A DNA stretch of 64,000 nucleotides from Caballeronia sordidicola (lineage in GTDB: Bacteria; Pseudomonadota; Gammaproteobacteria; Burkholderiales; Burkholderiaceae), in NCBI RefSeq assembly GCF_002220365.1, contig NZ_MTHB01000110.1, positions 248,001-312,000 on the forward strand. The letters run 5' to 3'. Under the pieces are notes generated by a model. The model was not told the origin of the DNA. It worked only from the letters and a program-made list of their open reading frames with translations, and searched no databases. Positions 41,701 through 56,970 of this stretch are shown here, in pieces (position 1 is the first letter of the stretch; every line of letters starts with the position of its first letter). The position numbers were made by a program, and so were the translations under genes.

Positions 41701-42381
41701 GGCGGGCGGGTCAGGACGCTCGCAAGCGCGCGAGGTATGACGCCGTTCGGCGTGCTGCTTGCCAGTTTCCAACTGTTCCTGCACAAGCTGACGGGCCAGC
41801 CCGATCTTCTGATTGGAACCGACGTAGCAGGGCGCGAGCGCACCGAGCTCGAAGGGCTGATCGGCTTTTTCATCAACGTGTTGCCGGTCCGCTCTCGCAT
41901 AACCGCAGACGGCGTGAGCACGTCGAGCTTCAACGCATGGCTAGACACCGCGAAGCATTCAGCTTGGGAAGCGCTTGAACATCGGGCGTTGCCGTTCGAC
42001 CGGATTGTCGACGCGCTTGCCGTGTCGCGTCGGCGTGATGCAAATCCGCTGCTGCAAATGTTGTTCGTACTGCGCGACCTGCCGCGCAAAAACGCGAGCG
42101 TGCCGGGTCTTGCGATCGAACTGTTGCGCCCGCAGAGAACCCAATCGAAATTCGACATGGCGCTGTTCGTGGAACCAGCCGATGGCGGTTACGAGGTCGA
42201 ATGGGTGTACGCATCCTCGCTATTCGTAAGGTCCACGGTGGAGCGGTGGTTCGGATTGTGGCGTGACTTGCTGGATCAGGTATCGGCCAATCCGGATGCA
42301 CGGCTCGATCTCGACCGGACGCTTCCCGACAACTCGCCCGACGCCGTGCTCCATCGGGTACGGGAAACCATTTCGCAATGA
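35701..42381 (+). CDS. NRPS with fatty-acyl-AMP ligase loading module, FAAL-ACP-C-A-PCP-C
   Basis: This 2226-residue protein is the likely first protein of the assembly line. A fatty-acyl-AMP ligase (about 1-585; YTSGSTGTPKG near 180, LPLYHDMGLIGSM) loads an acyl chain on an ACP (Ser about 631). C follows (HHIATDGWS near 823), then A (about 1145-1650), PCP (Ser1706) and a terminal C-like domain (about 1768-2226; HHIVADG at 1901). The A pocket reads DLTKVGHVG, the aspartate code. The terminal domain has no module after it. It could be the 'interface' domain known to recruit stand-alone aspartyl beta-hydroxylases, since a TauD-type enzyme gene follows. It overlaps the upstream NRPS gene by 4 bp. 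Confidence 0.9.
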   Translation: MSAHDLTSTWQPGEAGMVTHLCTLAFERPGAVALTTIDATGEVQYDYAELDRRAASVAAHFGKRRAAGERALLLMDSGVDYVSAFFGCLYAGVVAVPVYPPESKREQHLARLRGIAQDAGVRYVLTTSALQERFADQYGELAPDAEIIAVDTLCATSASADTRAFALHDVQPADIAFLQYTSGSTGTPKGVMVSHGNLIANEIAIKAGLGVRSDDVFVSWLPLYHDMGLIGSMLQPVFSGIPLVLMSPQYFLERPMRWLQAIARHRGTISGAPDFAYRLCAERMRDNAVAQLDLSSWRLAFSGSEPVRRDTLHAFVARFASAGFDAAALYPCYGLAEATLFVTGGRRGAGLVSARFESDALSAARVDVTSESEPGTVLVACGAPQPGHLIEIVDPENGERLTSGHIGEIHVGGPSVAHGYWQRADASASTFRTDGAMRWLRTGDLGFMHDGQLYIAGRCKDLIIVRGKNLYPQDIEQAVEARCEFVRKGRVIAFAADIDGVEGPALALEIAPMMKKRFTATAILAQLNRCVFDACGEVPVAVVLLNPAALPKTSSGKLQRAATRQGWQDQALDAYALWEHGRFVVGEGGVQTPQHASLDGLEKKLAALWSDVLENEIATRDAHFFVSGGSSLTAARLVARICERWQRPFEIGQVFQFPTLAAMTQVLSQALEKPPFEPANTTQFERGDELVVSHAQQRQLFAWQLDPQSRAYHIATGIRLRGQLDIDALRRSFDSLVERHAVLRTSFVETPGTAHVYVPQIHPARPLDWMRADLLDEDFCEEALAKLAQRFAAEPFDLAHGPVLRAGLVRYGDNEHVLLLALHHIATDGWSMQIIVDEFVAHYRAAVTNTPTTIAAPQFGYTDYAAWQHRWLDGSEAQRQLDYWRGQLGDEAPALALPFDRSPAAGTGSLAAARMPFALPASLARGVRDAANRHGATPFILLLAAYHAWLYRVTGQADIRTGVPVANRHRPEMHGVVGFFTNTIVLRSVCGASLSVSALLAALRRAAIDGQTHQALPFDVLVERLNPARGAQSLPLFETTFNYLTDDYPALARLPGLTALRYELEEAHAKVPLALDLRESGDGGMRAYLTYASDLFDAKSVERMATQYQRVVEAFATALLSDDPAADLTLAELELLDPEEQERVAATSRGMETNLSGEQPVHARVTSHARAQPEALAVIDGEERLNYRELDQRAQRIACWLLDHGLEAGQLVAIVADRSAQFVVAMLGVLKAGGAYVPLDAGNPPQRLEQTLRGCAAQFVLSEKVGLAFDVLQQTTIDNAQQHAHALTRVLPSVDSREAAYVIYTSGSSGTPKGVVIPHAALSNYVEAVLDRLMLPPRATFAMVSTVAADLGHTVLFGALASGGTLHLIDRDKTLDADCFAQYMADNSIDILKIVPGHLNALLQTRNAADVLPAHTLVLGGEATAWPLLEKIRALKPSCRVINHYGPTETTVGILTQHAADADVRAATLPLGSPLANTATWVLDAHMNPVGAGEIGELYLGGAGVARGYLGQPGMTAERFVPDPYTRGARLYRSGDRARRLADGAIEYLGRIDDQVKIRGYRVEPGEIAARLRALDGVLDAAVIVSAAGRLAGFATAKGGCTLDTALLKKQLAAALPDYMVPSSLRVLDALPLNRNGKLDRQALGELARTATKSGASVHRVPQGATEIALARIWAEVLGLAESKPESKPESIILRDDNFFALGGHSLAAMRMVSRVRAEWPIELPLRAVFSAPTLQTLAVRIDELSCNAHPVRSETSTIRIVERQQEMPLSLTQQRIWIVDQLAGCGLASYNMAAGLDLRGDLDPNFLHASLASLVDRHEVLRSSFDEHDGDPFLTIADHIDVSMPLVDCSALPDAQREQAVARYLTDAANCPFDLAAPPLVRALLLRFDTSHHVLILVLHHIVADGASVHVLIDELCAGYRARRSGIPPALPALRVQYADYAAWQREQLTPVKVRDEQDFWRTYLANAPHFLALPADRARPPVASHDGGTARLSLSQETGGRVRTLASARGMTPFGVLLASFQLFLHKLTGQPDLLIGTDVAGRERTELEGLIGFFINVLPVRSRITADGVSTSSFNAWLDTAKHSAWEALEHRALPFDRIVDALAVSRRRDANPLLQMLFVLRDLPRKNASVPGLAIELLRPQRTQSKFDMALFVEPADGGYEVEWVYASSLFVRSTVERWFGLWRDLLDQVSANPDARLDLDRTLPDNSPDAVLHRVRETISQ

Positions 42382-42397
42382 ACGAGACCACTCATTT

Positions 42398-43405
42398 ATG
42401 AACGCGACCCCGATCGCCGATGCTTGCGTCGAGACCTCTTTTTTCAACGCCGACTCACGCTTGCCCATCGTCCTGACACCAACCGTTCCGATTAACAATT
42501 TACCCGGCTGGATCGACGCGCATCGCGAGGAACTCGAGACCTGGCTCGCCCGCCACGGCGCCATTCTGTTCCGCGATTTTGGCCTGCCGGGACCCGCTGC
42601 TTTCGAAGCCTTCGCCGAAGCCATTTCACCGGCGCTGTATGGCGAATATGGCGACCTGCCAAAGAAGGAGGGCGGCCGCAATACCTACCGTTCCACGCCG
42701 TACCCCGAGCGGCAGATGATCCTTTACCACAACGAAAGCTCGCACCTGTCGCGCTGGCCGCGTCGCCAATTTTTCTTCTGCGAACTGGCGTCTGCGTTGG
42801 GCGGCGCTACGCCCATTGTCGATTGCCGCGAGATGCTGCGGCAGTTGCCGGCGCAACTGATCGATACGTTCGAGCGCAAGCAGTTGATGTACGTGCGCAC
42901 CTTTACTCGCGGTCTGGATGTGCCGTGGCGCGAATTCTTCGATACCGACGACCGGCGCGCGGTGGAATCACGCTGCGACGCGGCGGGTGTGCGGTACGAA
43001 TGGCTGCCGAACGACGAGCTGCAGACACGCACCGTGTGTCCGGCGGTGATCGTGCATCCGCTGACCGGCGAGCGGTCGTTCTTCAATCAGGTGCAGTTGC
43101 ATCACATCGCCTGCCTCGCACCGGATCTCCGGATGGATCTGCTCGATACGGTCGGGCTCCAACGTATGCCACGGCACGCGTATTTCGGCGACGGCAGCGC
43201 GATCAGCGACGACGACATCGCCCTGATCGGTGAAGCGTACGAGCGCTGTGCGGTGCGTTTCGACTGGCGCGCAGGCGATGTGCTGATGCTCGACAACATG
43301 CTTGTCGCGCACGCTCGCGATCCCTATCAGGGACCTCGCAAGATTGTCGTGGCGATGAGCGAGCTGGTCGAGCGCTCGCAATTCGCACGTTCCGCAGGCG
43401 CATGA
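42398..43405 (+). CDS. TauD/SyrP-type Fe/2-oxoglutarate beta-hydroxylase
   Basis: This 335-residue non-haem iron oxygenase carries the facial triad as YHNESSH (His111, Glu113; SyrP-type HxE) and His305 in VAHARDP. Arg314 is a likely 2-oxoglutarate contact. SyrP-like enzymes hydroxylate aspartate bound to a carrier domain. The neighbouring NRPS activates aspartate, so the expected product is beta-hydroxyaspartate, an iron ligand in many siderophores including gramibactin. The ATG at 42398 lies 16 bp past the NRPS stop; upstream in-frame starts overlap that gene. It overlaps the PCP gene by 4 bp. Confidence 0.87.
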   Translation: MNATPIADACVETSFFNADSRLPIVLTPTVPINNLPGWIDAHREELETWLARHGAILFRDFGLPGPAAFEAFAEAISPALYGEYGDLPKKEGGRNTYRSTPYPERQMILYHNESSHLSRWPRRQFFFCELASALGGATPIVDCREMLRQLPAQLIDTFERKQLMYVRTFTRGLDVPWREFFDTDDRRAVESRCDAAGVRYEWLPNDELQTRTVCPAVIVHPLTGERSFFNQVQLHHIACLAPDLRMDLLDTVGLQRMPRHAYFGDGSAISDDDIALIGEAYERCAVRFDWRAGDVLMLDNMLVAHARDPYQGPRKIVVAMSELVERSQFARSAGA

Positions 43406-43707
43406 CCCACCCCCGTTTCCCATATCCCATACAGACGGCAGACCCAACGAACATGGACCAACAGACCCCCCAACTCCAGGAGCCCGCCCTTGATGCAGCT
43501 CTACGCACACTCTTCGCAACGCTGCTGGAGATCGATCCGGGTGCGATCGGCGACGATGACGACTTCTTCGAACTGGGCGGCGATTCGCTGCTGGTCATCA
43601 AGCTAGTGGCCCGTATTCGCCGCACATTAAGCCATGAAGTCTCACCCGGCGACGTCTTCGATCACCCGAGCGTTGCCAGCCTCGCCCGCTTTCTCGGCCA
43701 TGCCTGA
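43402..43707 (+). CDS. stand-alone peptidyl carrier protein
   Basis: This 101-residue carrier protein holds the phosphopantetheine motif DDDFFELGGDSLLVIKLVARI. The first 25 residues are disordered. No A domain is attached, and none nearby is free to load it. It could hold a tailoring substrate, bridge the terminal C-like domain of the upstream NRPS to the next protein, or serve the hydroxylase. It begins on an ATGA overlap with the hydroxylase gene; an in-frame ATG at 43453 would give an 84-residue form, still complete. Last gene of this operon. Confidence 0.87.
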   Translation: MTHPRFPYPIQTADPTNMDQQTPQLQEPALDAALRTLFATLLEIDPGAIGDDDDFFELGGDSLLVIKLVARIRRTLSHEVSPGDVFDHPSVASLARFLGHA

Positions 43708-43728
43708 CTGACCCGATCGACGATCCCG

Positions 43729-43762
43729 CACGACAGATCCACACGACAGATCCACACGACAG
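43729..43762. repeat. 13-bp tandem repeat
   Basis: CACGACAGATCCA occurs twice in tandem (43729-43754), followed by the first eight bases of a third copy. It lies between the PCP gene and the TonB-receptor promoter. No protein is encoded. Confidence 0.8.
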
Positions 43763-43796
43763 TAGGGAAATTTCACACAAAGAAATAGCTCCTCGA

Positions 43797-43829
43797 TATA
43801 ATCTGTGATTAATAATCATTCGCATTCGC
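43797..43829 (+). promoter_or_regulatory. Fur-regulated promoter of the TonB receptor operon
   Basis: TATAAT at 43797-43802 is a perfect -10; the -35 is weak. The Fur box at 43811-43829 (minus reading GCGAATGCGAATGATTATT) matches the consensus at 13 of 19 positions and sits at the expected start of transcription. It would give iron-repressed expression of the receptor, NRPS and uptake genes. Confidence 0.6.
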
Positions 43830-43870
43830 ATTAGCGTTCACAAATCCAACCACACTAACTGCAAGAGACC

Positions 43871-46132
43871 ATGGCACGACAACAATCAGAACGACGCGGC
43901 GCAGACCGTATCCGGGCGCGCGGGCGCGCAAGGAATCCCTGGCGGCTCGCGCCGATCGCAGCGGGCGTGTTCCTGGCGACCTCTGCGTTGGCGCAAAGTG
44001 ATGCCGTCGTACCGGCGGACGGATCAGGCCAGCCGGCTGCAGCCGCCGCGGGTCAACAGTTGCCGGCTGTGGTGGTGAAAGGTCAGCGCGATGCGGAAAC
44101 AGGCACGGGACCGGTGAAGGGTTACGTGGCGAAGCAGAGCACGGCGGGTTCCAAGACCGACACGCCGATCATCAAGACGCCGCAGGCGATCTCGGTTGTG
44201 ACGCGTGACCAGATGGACATTCAGAACGTGCAGAGCGTGGCGCAAGCGCTGCGCTATACGTCGGGTATCAACCCGGAGCAGCGCGGGACCAACACGGATT
44301 CGCTCGAGTACCTGTACGCACGAGGTTTTCTCGTCGACGAGTTCTGGAACGGTTTGCGCACGCCCGGCCCGGCCGGCGGTTTCGGCTACAACGTGACGAG
44401 CTTCGATCCGTACATGTTCGAGCGGATCGAGTTGTTGCACGGACCGGCGTCGGTGTTGTACGGGCAGGGTTCGCCGGGTGGCACGGTGAATCTCGTGAGC
44501 AAGATGCCGACAGCCGAGCCGCTGCACGAAGTCGGATTCCAGACCGGCAGCTACGGGCGCTTGCAAGGGTTTTTCGACTTCAGTGGTCCTATCGATCAAG
44601 ACGGCAAGGTGCTCTACCGTTTGACAGCGGACGGTTTTAATACCGGCACGCAAACGGACTATGTGAACCAGCAGCGTTTCGCTATTTCGCCGACCATCAC
44701 GTGGAAGCCGACAAAAGACACGACGTTTACGGTCTTTGCGAACTATCAGGCAGACCCCGAGGCGGGTATCTATAACTTCGTACCGGTGGTGGGCACGATC
44801 CAGACCGGCGTGGCGCAACTGCCGCGTAGTTTCTATCCGGGCGAGCCGACCTTCGACAGCTTCCGCAAGACACAAGAGTCTATCGGGTATCAATTGGATC
44901 ATCGTCTGAACGACATCTGGTCGTTCAAGCAGAGCTATCGTTTCCTTCATAACAGCCAGACCGTTCAATATGTGGCCGACGACCTGGGCTATATCAACAA
45001 TGGTACGGAGCTGGCGCGCGAGGCGTACTTGAACAGCGGCCGGTTGAACTCGCACACGCTTGACAACCAGGCGACCGCGCGTTTCAACACGGGACCTGTG
45101 TCCCATACGGCGACCGTGGGTGTCGACTACCAGAATACGCAGTTCGACCACGTTTTCTTCGCATCGGCAGACAATAATGTGCCGTCGCTCAGCATTACGA
45201 ATCCGCAATACGGCCAGTACATTCCGTACCCAACCTTCGAGTTGGGCACCTCGAACAAGCAGTCGGTCAAGCAGCTTGGTACGTACGCTCAGGACCAGAT
45301 TGACATCGACCGGTGGTCGTTCCTGCTGGGCGTGCGCGAAGACTGGACGAACGAAGATAGTCAGTCGTACGTGACGGGTGCGCAAACTAAACAGTTCAAC
45401 CGCGCGTTCACCTGGCGTGCCGGCGGTGTGTACAAGTTCGACAACGGTTTTGCACCGTATGCCAGCTATACGACGTCGTTCCAGCCGCAAGTCGGCTCGA
45501 CCTTCTCGGGTACGTCGTTCTCGCCGACTACCGCCCAGCAGTACGAGGTCGGCGTGAAGTATCAGCCGAAGGGTTACAACAGTTTTGTCACGGTATCGGC
45601 GTTTCACCTGACGCAGCAAAACGTGCTGACCACGGACCCGAATAACATCAACTTCCAGGTGCAGACCGGCGAAGTGCGGTCCCAGGGTTTCGAGGTTGAA
45701 GCCCATGCGAGCCTGACCAGCAACCTGCAACTGATCTTCAGCTACACGTACACGAACCTGCTCAACACGAAGAGCAATACGTCGAACCTGGACAAGGTGC
45801 CGCTCGGCATTCCGCGCAATACCGCCTCCATGTGGGCGGACTATACGGTTACCAGCGGGCCGCTCAACGGTGTGCAAGCTGGCGCGGGCCTGCGTTATAT
45901 CGGCGGTTCATACGGCGATACGGCAAACACGCTCCTGACCTCGTCGGCAACGCTGGTCGACCTCGCGCTGCGTTATGACCTCGGTCGCGCGTTCCCTTCC
46001 ATGCACGGCTGGACCGGCTCGCTCAATGCAAGCAACCTGCTCGATCGCCGTTACATGGCGTCGTGCAGCAATGGCTCGTGCAACTGGGCTCAAGGCCGGC
46101 TCGTCCTCGCGGGATTGAAGTATCAGTGGTAA
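43871..46132 (+). CDS. TonB-dependent siderophore receptor
   Basis: This 753-residue outer-membrane receptor is of the FhuA/FoxA class. It has an N-terminal signal region ending near TSALAQ, then a plug domain (KTPQAISVVTRDQMDIQNVQSVAQALRYTSGI; LLHGPASVLYGQGSPGGTVNL). The 22-stranded barrel ends in an aromatic C-terminus (LVLAGLKYQW). There is no N-terminal signalling (STN) domain, so no ECF-sigma circuit is implied. It probably imports the ferric siderophore made by the surrounding genes. A Fur box is upstream, and the NRPS gene follows after 22 bp. Confidence 0.92.
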   Translation: MARQQSERRGADRIRARGRARNPWRLAPIAAGVFLATSALAQSDAVVPADGSGQPAAAAAGQQLPAVVVKGQRDAETGTGPVKGYVAKQSTAGSKTDTPIIKTPQAISVVTRDQMDIQNVQSVAQALRYTSGINPEQRGTNTDSLEYLYARGFLVDEFWNGLRTPGPAGGFGYNVTSFDPYMFERIELLHGPASVLYGQGSPGGTVNLVSKMPTAEPLHEVGFQTGSYGRLQGFFDFSGPIDQDGKVLYRLTADGFNTGTQTDYVNQQRFAISPTITWKPTKDTTFTVFANYQADPEAGIYNFVPVVGTIQTGVAQLPRSFYPGEPTFDSFRKTQESIGYQLDHRLNDIWSFKQSYRFLHNSQTVQYVADDLGYINNGTELAREAYLNSGRLNSHTLDNQATARFNTGPVSHTATVGVDYQNTQFDHVFFASADNNVPSLSITNPQYGQYIPYPTFELGTSNKQSVKQLGTYAQDQIDIDRWSFLLGVREDWTNEDSQSYVTGAQTKQFNRAFTWRAGGVYKFDNGFAPYASYTTSFQPQVGSTFSGTSFSPTTAQQYEVGVKYQPKGYNSFVTVSAFHLTQQNVLTTDPNNINFQVQTGEVRSQGFEVEAHASLTSNLQLIFSYTYTNLLNTKSNTSNLDKVPLGIPRNTASMWADYTVTSGPLNGVQAGAGLRYIGGSYGDTANTLLTSSATLVDLALRYDLGRAFPSMHGWTGSLNASNLLDRRYMASCSNGSCNWAQGRLVLAGLKYQW

Positions 46133-46154
46133 TTCATCAGGAGGCACGGCGCCG

Positions 46155-53941
<7,787 letters not shown>

Positions 53942-53945
<4 letters not shown>

Positions 53946-54898
53946 ACCGACGCGCCATGCTTTCCGCGCTGCTGGGCGCCGGCGCACTTGCCGCAACCGC
54001 ACTGTCCGATGTTGCACTTGCTGGTGAGGGTTCCGCCGCTACGCCGCGCCGTATTGTCGTGCTCGACTGGGGACTGACGGAGATGGTGTTGTCGATTGGC
54101 GTGGTGCCGGTCGGGATCGCGAATACCCGGGACTTTCGCCGAAATTTTACGGCATGCGATGTGCCCGCGTCGGTGGTCGATCTCGGCCTGATGTTCCAGC
54201 CCAACATGGAATTGCTGTTCGCGTTAAAGCCTGACCTGATCGTCATCTCGCCGGCTCATGCGAGACTTCGGACCGCGCTCGAGCAGGTTGCGCCTACCGT
54301 CACGCTCGGGCGTTACCGTTCGAGTGAAGCACCTTATTGCGCGGCACGTGCCGAAACGCTGCAGCTCGCGCGTTTGCTGGGATGTGAAGCGCGTGCCGAA
54401 GCACTGCTCATGCAAGCGGACACGGCGCTCGACCACGCGCGCACGGCGCTTGCCGCGCTGCCAGGTGTAAGTAGTGTGGGCGGCGCAGGTGGTGCAGGTA
54501 GTGAAAAGGGCAGGCCGCTTTACATGGTGAATTTTATCGATGAAGCGCACGTGCGCGTGTTCGGTCCGAACAGCTTCTACGGCGAACTGATGGCCACGCT
54601 CGGACTACGAAACGCGGTCCACTCGGGCGCCTACTCCACCACCGGTTTCGACGTGTTGGGCAGCGTGCCGGACGCGGCCCTGCTCTACATGAAGCCGCTT
54701 GCGTCCTCCGTTGCGAACATGATGAAAACCAGTCCCTTGTGGCACGCCATGCCGTTCACTAACGAGGGCCGCATGGTGGGCCTGCCGCGTGTTCCGCCCG
54801 ACGGATGCGTCCTATCCGCGATGCTCTTCGCCCGCGTGCTTGTCGATGCCTTCGAGCAGACCGGCGAGCAGACCACTGCCGCGAAGGAGCACGCATGA
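53942..54898 (+). CDS. ferric-siderophore periplasmic binding protein
   Basis: This 318-residue class III binding protein is of the FhuD/FecB family. Its start, MNRRAMLSALLGAGALAATALS, resembles a Tat or Sec signal peptide; the RR is followed by AML rather than the full Tat motif. Mature-domain features include IVVLDWGLTEMVLSIGVVPVG and MELLFALKPDLIVIS. It would carry the ferric siderophore to the fused permease encoded next, with which it overlaps by 4 bp. It has no lipobox cysteine at the N terminus. Confidence 0.88.
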
Positions 54899-56925
54899 AA
54901 AGCGTCGCGACCGTCCCCGGGGCGCCCGCACGAGGCTGGCCACTCCTTCCGGTTTGTCTTGTGATCGTGCTGGCCGCGCTGTTGTCGCTGCACAGGCTGG
55001 AGGAGCGCTTGCCGGCGTCATTGTGGTGGCAAGCGTTGACGGCTCCTTCGCCCACGGATCTGCGGCAGCTGCTTGTCCACTACGGCGACCTGCCGCGCAT
55101 CGCGGTTGCGTGGTTGTGTGGCGCGGCGCTCGGGATTGCGGGCGTGGCCACCCAGCAGGTGCTGCGCAACCCCCTTGCCGAACCGATGACGCTCGGGATC
55201 TTCTCCGGCTCCTATCTTGCGCTCTCGATAACGACTGTCTACGCCCCCGGCTTGCTGATATCGGGCCGCGACGGGGTTGCGCTGGCCGGTGGCGCAGTGG
55301 CATTGACGATTGTTTTCGCGTTGGCTGCGCGACGCGGCATCTCGCCGCTCGCGCTGATCCTCGGCGGCATGATCGTCAACCTGTGCTGCGGCGCGCTGAG
55401 TTTCGCGCTCGCGATCTCCCACTATGACTTGTTGAGCGCCCTGATGATCTGGGGCGGCGGTTCGCTGGGCCAGCACGACTGGAGCGTCGCGCTGGCGCTG
55501 CTCGTGCGACTCGTGCCATGCGTGGCGTTGCTGCTGCTGTGCACGCGGCCCATGGCCGTATTCGATCTGGGTGACACCGTCGCCAGCAGCCTGGGTGTGT
55601 CGTTGCGTATGACTCGCGGCGCGGCGCTCTTCCTGACCTTGCTCGTGACCGCGTTCGTGGTGAGCGCAGTGGGTGTGATCGGCTTCATTGGACTCGCTGC
55701 ACCGACGCTTGCGCGACTTGCTGGCGCGCGCCGTTTGCGCGACCGGATGTTGTGGTCGCCGTTATTTGGCGCAGCGCTGCTGTGGCTGGCGGATCAGATC
55801 GCGCGGGAATTCGCGGGGCGGTACGGAACCACGATTCCGGCCGGCGCGATCACCACGTTGCTGGGCGCACCGCTGCTGCTGGTCATGTTGCGGCGCTTGC
55901 GTGGACGGCCCGACCTGAACCATGCGCCCGCGATCCATTCAGAGGCGCTGTCATCGCGCGCGCTGGTTTTCACGACGGGCGTCTGCGTACTGCTCTTGCT
56001 GGTGGTCATCGGCTTGTCGCTTGGTGTGGGGCGAGGTCTGGAAGGCTGGCATGTCAGCCGCCCGGACGAGATCGCTGCGTTGCTGTTCCTGCGCTTGCCA
56101 CACGTAGTCGCGGCAATGGGCGTAGGCGTGCTGCTCGCGCTCGCGGGCGGTATTGTCCAGCGCATGACCGGCAATCCGATGGCGAGTCCCGACCTGCTCG
56201 GCATCACGGCCGGCGGCTCGATGGGACTCACCGGGGCACTTTTCCTCACGGCCAGTCCTGGGCTGCCGACGTTTCTTGTCTGGTGCGCGTGCGGATCTGT
56301 GATTACGCTGGGCGCGCTGCTGCTCTTTGCACGCAAATCTTCTTATGCACCCGACACGCTGATACTCGCCGGCGTGACAATCAGCGCCGTCTTCCAGGCA
56401 GTGTCGACGATTGCCGTCGCCAGCGACGATCCCCGCGTGATCGTTCTCTACAACCTGCTCGCAGGGTCGACATATAACGTCAGCGCGGATGCAGCAGGTT
56501 TCGTGGCCGTGGTTGCGCTGGCGGCGCTTGGCGCGGTGCCGTTTTGCCGGCGCTGGCTTGAAATCTTGCCGTTGGGCGGGGCCGTGTCGCGAGGCTTGGG
56601 AGTAAACGTTGCCGTCGCGCGTTTTGCGCTGCTGCTGTTGAGCGCGCTGCTGACGGCGGTGGCGACACTGGTGATCGGCCCGCTGTCATTTATCGGCCTC
56701 ATGGCGCCGCACATGACACGCATGCTCGGTATCCGGCGGGCTGTGCCGCTGCTGTTCATTTCGGCGGCCCTGGGCGCGGCGCTGATGGTCGCGTCCGACT
56801 GGCTCGGCCGCTGGGTCCTGTTCCCGCAGGAAATGCCGGCGGGCGTGATGGCGACACTGCTGGGCGGCGTGTACCTGATTATCACGATGTTCAAACGCAA
56901 CCCGCGTGATGCGTCCGGTTCATAA
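54895..56925 (+). CDS. fused FhuB-type siderophore permease
   Basis: About 676 residues. Two FecCD permease halves are fused as in FhuB: residues about 1-330 (with RIAVAWLCGAALGIAGVATQQVLRNPLAEP) and 345-675 (LPHVVAAMGVGVLLALAGGIVQRMTGNPMASPDLLG). Each half ends with the coupling-helix motif (GFIGLAAPTLARLAG; SFIGLMAPHMTRMLG). About 20 membrane segments are expected. No ATPase gene follows; the next gene is unrelated and on the opposite strand. The permease must use an ATPase encoded elsewhere, or one is missing. The ATG at 54895 overlaps the binding-protein stop; upstream in-frame starts are inside that gene. Confidence 0.88.
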   Translation: MKSVATVPGAPARGWPLLPVCLVIVLAALLSLHRLEERLPASLWWQALTAPSPTDLRQLLVHYGDLPRIAVAWLCGAALGIAGVATQQVLRNPLAEPMTLGIFSGSYLALSITTVYAPGLLISGRDGVALAGGAVALTIVFALAARRGISPLALILGGMIVNLCCGALSFALAISHYDLLSALMIWGGGSLGQHDWSVALALLVRLVPCVALLLLCTRPMAVFDLGDTVASSLGVSLRMTRGAALFLTLLVTAFVVSAVGVIGFIGLAAPTLARLAGARRLRDRMLWSPLFGAALLWLADQIAREFAGRYGTTIPAGAITTLLGAPLLLVMLRRLRGRPDLNHAPAIHSEALSSRALVFTTGVCVLLLLVVIGLSLGVGRGLEGWHVSRPDEIAALLFLRLPHVVAAMGVGVLLALAGGIVQRMTGNPMASPDLLGITAGGSMGLTGALFLTASPGLPTFLVWCACGSVITLGALLLFARKSSYAPDTLILAGVTISAVFQAVSTIAVASDDPRVIVLYNLLAGSTYNVSADAAGFVAVVALAALGAVPFCRRWLEILPLGGAVSRGLGVNVAVARFALLLLSALLTAVATLVIGPLSFIGLMAPHMTRMLGIRRAVPLLFISAALGAALMVASDWLGRWVLFPQEMPAGVMATLLGGVYLIITMFKRNPRDASGS

Positions 56926-56970
56926 CGAAATCGTTGGGAAGGACAACGCGTGCGTGCAGACAACAATGGG

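Noticed and set aside
43871-46132. TonB receptor as a signalling (FpvA/FecA-type) transducer
   Set aside because: No N-terminal STN domain and no sigma/anti-sigma gene pair nearby.
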